Assembly (NCBI GenBank): GCA_037043015.1
Contig: CM073324.1
Location: 9,507,013-9,571,012 of the forward strand
Source: Bryum argenteum
Lineage: Eukaryota; Streptophyta; Bryopsida; Bryales; Bryaceae
DNA length: 64,000 nt
Reading direction: 5' to 3'
A program made the position numbers and the translations under genes. Shown here piece after piece: positions 60,300 through 64,000 of the stretch. The notes beneath the pieces were generated by a model. The model saw only the letters and a program-made list of their open reading frames with translations, searched no databases and was not told where the DNA came from. Position 1 is the first letter of the stretch. Each line of letters begins with the position of its first letter.

Positions 60300-60812
60300 T
60301 CAAATAAATTGAAGTGAGGTTGTATTTTTTGAAAACTTTGGTAATGTAGTTGGTAATTTAAAAGCACAATATATAGGTTTATGATAATCCGGCCAATATG
60401 CATCAGTAACTCCATATTTAGCATCTCCACCAGGGATGTTTGTCCAAATATGATCTATCAAAGAATTGTTTTTTGTGGTACATGTTAATAATTTTTGATA
60501 TAAACAATGGTCATTCATAAAGTGTAAAATCTCATTAGCATCATATTTTTGGGTTGCATTTTGTGAAATGTCAACATTAAAATCTCCTAAAATAATAATA
60601 GGGCATTCATTTGGTGCTTTATATATCAGCTCTTGTAGAATTTCTAAAAATTTCTTTAATTTGGTTGAATGGGATCGATATATAGTAACAACGTGTATAG
60701 CATTTCGAGTTTTCAAATTAAACGAAGCATTTGATTGTATGTGTAAAGAAAATAAACTATTCCATTGTAGGCGAATGCTAACATTACATTCTTTATAAAG
60801 GGGTGTGCTTAG
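60300..60812 (-). pseudogene. Endonuclease/exonuclease/phosphatase (EEP) C-terminal fragment of Helentron
   Basis: In frame with the two blocks before it. From about 60710 it reads as the C-terminal half of an AP-endonuclease-like domain: VVTIYRSHSTKLKKFLEILQ, CPIIILGDFNVDIS (GDFN metal/catalytic motif), NNSLIDHIWTN and DYHKPIYCAF (in the place of the family's S-D-H-x-P). The N-terminal half of the domain, including its first Glu motif, is absent, so the enzyme cannot be functional. Confidence 0.75.
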
Positions 60813-62207
60813 TTAATCTTTTAATGCTAACATTGTCATATTTGGTTGTATGTTCCCCGCCATATACGGAGACTTGTATTCCAATCGGCGTTTTAATAAC
60901 ACTCCAATTGTTGTTCCGTCTTCAAGTAAACGCGGAAGAATGGATTGTGTTAAATCAATATCTGCAGGCACATTGACAATACTTCCATGTAATTTGTATT
61001 GACCATAATTGTACAATCTATGTATTTGTGCAAATGCTAAGCGTGGCGATATTAATCTTTCTTCTAATGATGTCAATTTTTTCACATTTGTAATGGTAGA
61101 AATTCTAGAAATGTTATTTGGGACACAATAGAATGGAATCTTCTCATTCTTGACACAATTTAAACAAATATTGCATACATATAAATTCTCATCTTGTTTT
61201 AATTCAAGACTTCGATGAAGAAAACTGTTTACTTGGCAAAGGATTTTCTCATTTATCAAAGTAGATGATGAAAGAAAATTATATCTTTCACACAATTCAC
61301 ATACAAACGTTGGAGTATCATTTAGTTTAATATGATATTTAACAAAATGATAATTTTTTTCTTTTTTTTCTTTTTGAATTAAAGTGGACTTGACTTTCAT
61401 TTTAGATGATAGAAGTTTCATCCGCTTAACTATTTGTATTGCAGTTATCTTAATACTTGGATTTTTGGTCACAAATGAATTTGCTTTATCAATATAAGTA
61501 TTACTGGAATCATCGTTTATAATTTTTTCTAATTCATCATCCATCTCTTTCCATCTTGTATATGTTCGTTTTTTTGTTGATAAACAACATTCACTTGAAT
61601 TTAAGGTAACATCAATAGGAGTGTTGGGGGAATCTATTACTTGTGATTTTTCTAAAATGGGCATATTAGATTTAAGATTGCCAGATTTCAAATTTCTAAT
61701 GTGACGCATGAATTGATTAATTGTTAAATCAAGCTCACTTTTCTGTAACAAAAAGTTTCTTGCAATTTCTGAATTGATTGCATATTTTGACATTAAGGTT
61801 TTTAGAAGGTCATTTGACTCCACAGTCCAATGCATTCGTTTAGATTTTTTGTTTATATTTGCTACCAAGTTTTGATCCATGTCTAATTTTGATTCACATT
61901 TCATGATTGTTTCATTGGTTGTACTAGGAAAAGAGCTCATGTACATTTCATTGGTGAACCCGACATCATTTTTGGAGTTATTAAAACCATGGTCAAATCT
62001 TTTGATTGAAGTACATGAATTTGAAGATTGTTCATTCACATTTGATTGCCAATTAGTGAGATTTGGTTGATTTGATGCATCGTGAATCCATGTCCCTTGT
62101 GAAATTAGAACTTCAATTTCATGTGAAGGACTTGACTCTAAATCAATTACATCATTTTGACAATTGTTCCTATTACGTTCATTGTCATTGGGTAACATTA
62201 TTGGCAT
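60813..62207 (-). CDS. Helentron middle part: SANT-like regions and DUF6570-like zinc domain
   Basis: A 464-codon frame in phase with the OTU block. The N-terminal third is low complexity. Two Trp-rich helical regions (KRMHWTVESNDLLKTLMSKY and KKRTYTRWKEMDDELEKIIN) look Myb/SANT-like. A Cys pattern follows (CELCERYNF, then CNICLNC). The last part, LEERLISPRLAFAQIHRLYN and IVNVPADIDLTQSILPRLL, is the pattern of DUF6570, which precedes the Helitron-like N domain in Helitron proteins. The block ends at TAA 60815-60813; beyond it in the same frame TPLYKECNVSIRLQWNSLF continues the domain. Confidence 0.7.
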   Translation of the reverse strand: MPIMLPNDNERNRNNCQNDVIDLESSPSHEIEVLISQGTWIHDASNQPNLTNWQSNVNEQSSNSCTSIKRFDHGFNNSKNDVGFTNEMYMSSFPSTTNETIMKCESKLDMDQNLVANINKKSKRMHWTVESNDLLKTLMSKYAINSEIARNFLLQKSELDLTINQFMRHIRNLKSGNLKSNMPILEKSQVIDSPNTPIDVTLNSSECCLSTKKRTYTRWKEMDDELEKIINDDSSNTYIDKANSFVTKNPSIKITAIQIVKRMKLLSSKMKVKSTLIQKEKKEKNYHFVKYHIKLNDTPTFVCELCERYNFLSSSTLINEKILCQVNSFLHRSLELKQDENLYVCNICLNCVKNEKIPFYCVPNNISRISTITNVKKLTSLEERLISPRLAFAQIHRLYNYGQYKLHGSIVNVPADIDLTQSILPRLLEDGTTIGVLLKRRLEYKSPYMAGNIQPNMTMLALKD

Positions 62208-62210
62208 ACA

Positions 62211-62690
62211 TTAGTGTAATTTTTCAATAGGTTCGTAATGAGAGTTTCCAAATGCTAAATGCAATGGTTCTGATTCAAATTCTTGTCCAGATCTACTAAT
62301 AATCCTTGCACTATCATTAAACCAGACATAAATAGGTTTTTGTAAATAATCGGAGATCCATTTAATGGCAGTAAAATCCCCCCAAAGTCCACCATTACTT
62401 GCACTCATAGCCATTTTTCGAATATAGTCATGCTCATTATACACACCTACATGTAAATCATGCAACCATTCATGATTTAATTCCTCATTTAGTGTTTGTA
62501 GAGCTTTTGGTGTTTTTAAAACTAAGCAATTGGCAGGATGATTCATGGAATTCCTTCTTAGGAGATTAGATGAAATTTCATGACCTAGGAGATATGAAAT
62601 AGAGTCGAGTAAACAGTCACCAACAATGAATTTATAGGTAGTAACTCGACGTAAATTACTCTCTTCCAATTTCTTATCTATAAGAGCCAT
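62211..62690 (-). CDS. OTU-like cysteine protease domain (Helentron N-terminal part)
   Basis: A 159-codon frame. OTU proteases cleave ubiquitin-type linkages. Residues fitting the fold are an Asp-x-x-x-Cys-like site, with GDCLLDSISYLLG giving D25 and C26 and Leu/Asp following; a middle region YIRKMAMSASNGGLWGDFTA with the conserved G-x-W-G-D; and the C-terminal HLAFGNSHYEPI with the catalytic His of the H-Y pair. The match to OTU (GDCLFxS, WGD, HY) is good. It ends at TAA, and the next block continues in the same frame. It could be translated alone. Confidence 0.75.
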   Translation of the reverse strand: MALIDKKLEESNLRRVTTYKFIVGDCLLDSISYLLGHEISSNLLRRNSMNHPANCLVLKTPKALQTLNEELNHEWLHDLHVGVYNEHDYIRKMAMSASNGGLWGDFTAIKWISDYLQKPIYVWFNDSARIISRSGQEFESEPLHLAFGNSHYEPIEKLH

Positions 62691-62823
62691 TATATAAATT
62701 TATGTATAAGTAATGATTGATTAATATAGAAATTTACTTTCCAAATTGAATAATTTTGTTTAATTAGAATGATTTTGAAATTTTTAGGAGTTTAACCCAA
62801 ATCACAATTTGCACATTTACTTT

Positions 62824-62903
62824 GAAAAATTGAATATGAAATTGAATATGAAATTGAATATGAAATTGAAATTGAAATTGAAATTGAAATTGAAATTGAA
62901 ATA
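62824..62903. repeat. GAAATT / GAATATGAAATT microsatellite
   Basis: Three units of the 12-mer GAATATGAAATT pass into about six to seven units of the 6-mer GAAATT. It lies 130-210 bp upstream of the OTU frame on the coding strand side. Short repeats near the ends are common in Helentron-type elements, so it may mark the 5' part of that element. Confidence 0.85.
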
Positions 62904-63072
62904 CAATCTTTTATATATAAATCAACGCTTCAACTTTCAAGTAAATTGTTTTGGTAGAATGCAATAAAAAATCTTTGAATAGGCTTCAAATAGTAACTAG
63001 AGTAAAATCCTTGAATGACAAAATGCCCTTGGACAATAATTATGCTGACATTGAATAATTAAATATATTTAA

Positions 63073-64000
63073 CCCCTAAAGTTCCTTGTGTTTTTTGGAG
63101 TTCATAACCCAAAACTGTGATTTTCTACCACCTTCCACAAATGGGGATATTGAACATATTTTTAAAACTTTTTTGGAACTTTCAACCGTAAGATTTTTAA
63201 AAAACTACTATTTAAAGAACTCGGTCAAATTTCAACCATTGGATGTGCACCATTTGTGAGATCGTGACGTTCAAAGTTGACGCCAAACTTTTTTTTAGGC
63301 ATTCTTTGGGAGACATAGTCTACTTTGTGCAAAGGGGGACTTGATGATTGTTACCCCAAAAAAAAATTTCATTTTTTTTTCCATATACAAAACTAAGTTG
63401 AGCATGCCCATGCAAAATTTTAGATACTCATTATGCTTTTTGAATCTTCATGCATGCAAATTATTTTCTAGAAAGAGGTTTGAAAACAACGATGTAGCAA
63501 AACATGCATGACGTCAAACATATTTGGTTTAGCCAAAAAGTGAACGGTAGGTAGGTGCCTTTATGCATATTTTATTTTTAGATTAAAAAAAAAAAAAAAA
63601 AAAAACAACGTAAATCTCAAATTCTGACAATTTGTTAAAAAACAAAAATGGAAAATCACTAAATTCTTTGGAGCGCGTTGTTGGAAATTTTGAAGGCTGC
63701 CCTCATAATATCAGTAAATATTATGACTTGGGTCACATGCAAATCAATGCATGGATCTAATCAGAAAAACTCATAAATGTTATTTTTGAAAATATGTTAA
63801 TCAGAGAAAGTTTTTTTCTACCCCAATCGAGGTTGAAAACGAAATTTTTAGTTAAAATATTCTGGAAGTCAAATTTGACTTTGCAATTTATAGTGCATGC
63901 ACCTGCCATTTATAGTGCATGCACCATGCCCACTTTAAATTATAGTCTAAAACATAGAAATTTGAACCTTCATCTAGGGTGCTCGAAATCGCAGAAAGCA
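63073..64000. mobile_element. TTAA-type element, second long subfamily (runs off window edge)
   Basis: It begins CCCCTAAAGTTCCTTGTG directly after TTAA (63069-63072). The body shares blocks with 35129-35660 and with 9590-10330 ('gtgcaaaggggga', 'gagcatgcccatgc'). The right end is outside the window. A poly-A run of about 22 lies at 63584-63605. No coding frame. Confidence 0.65.

Larger units (their letters stand above)
60300..62690 (-). mobile_element. Helentron-type Helitron remnant (OTU + DUF6570-like + endonuclease), core deleted
   Basis: The three coding blocks below lie in one reading frame over 797 codons, interrupted only by TAA at 62213-62211 and TAA at 60815-60813. Helentrons differ from canonical plant Helitrons by carrying an OTU protease and a C-terminal apurinic-like endonuclease along with Rep/helicase. 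Here Rep, helicase and most of the endonuclease are missing, apparently by an in-frame internal deletion near 60760-60720. Base composition is far more AT-rich than the host genes. Termini were not identified. Confidence 0.75.

Noticed and set aside
1-64000. LTR retrotransposons, retrovirus-like or Polinton-like elements
   Set aside because: I saw no paired direct LTRs with TG-CA ends, no reverse transcriptase or integrase motifs, and no capsid or protein-primed polymerase motifs. The C48 peptidase sits in a 9-bp-TSD MULE, not a Polinton.

Overview
The window looks like nuclear DNA of a land plant, most likely a non-seed lineage; I cannot name the genus. Five host protein genes were traced exon by exon through GT-AG introns, and every joined reading frame closes. 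They are an RNA polymerase I/III subunit (RPAC1), a small SEC14/CRAL-TRIO protein, a plant nitrobindin-like protein, SGS3 (the plant-specific partner of RDR6 in siRNA amplification) and a plant leucine-rich-repeat protein of the 'outer arm dynein light chain 1-like' type. There is also one tRNA-Leu(CAG) gene. SGS3, short introns (mostly 60-300 bp), telo-box promoters and plant-type DNA transposons are the main taxonomic clues.

Layout. 1-5.5 kb: a large inverted repeat (arms of about 1.3 kb, left arm cut by the window edge) whose 2.9-kb spacer holds a TTAA-flanked element. 6.4-9.2 kb: RPAC1 (minus), with a telo box plus site II motif just upstream. 9.4-11.3 kb: minisatellite, TE relics, a tRNA-derived SINE with an 11-bp target-site duplication (TSD), and tRNA-Leu. 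11.7-13.3 kb: SEC14 gene (minus). 14.1-14.9 kb: two TTAA-type short elements. 16.4-17.5 kb: nitrobindin (plus). 18.65-26.63 kb: a 7,960-bp Mutator-like element with 1.1-kb terminal inverted repeats (TIRs), a perfect 9-bp TSD and a C48 (ULP1) peptidase gene, but no transposase that I recognise. 27.4-30.9 kb: SGS3 (minus; first coding exon not found). 32.9-35.7 kb: nested TTAA elements, a SINE fragment and a Stowaway MITE. 36.0-39.3 kb: LRR gene (minus). 41.3-41.7 kb: another TTAA element.

The last 20 kb is almost all mobile DNA. Two elements share a terminal sequence and have 4-bp AATA/TATT duplications. One is 2.3 kb and non-coding, rich in GC palindromes and minisatellites. The other is 12.8 kb and carries a decayed plus-strand gene with a GHTHEDIDQ motif (DUF7869-like) and an unrecognised minus-strand coding region. 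At 60.3-62.7 kb lies a Helentron-type Helitron remnant: OTU protease, DUF6570-like region and AP-endonuclease-like C-terminus, all in one frame broken by two stops, with the Rep/helicase core missing.

The most novel features are the two related 4-bp-TSD elements with their palindromes, the family of TTAA-duplicating (piggyBac/Kolobok-like) non-autonomous elements in a plant, including one inserted in another copy, and the in-frame Helentron remnant. Everything is read by eye; family names rest on motifs and remembered homologues, not on searches.
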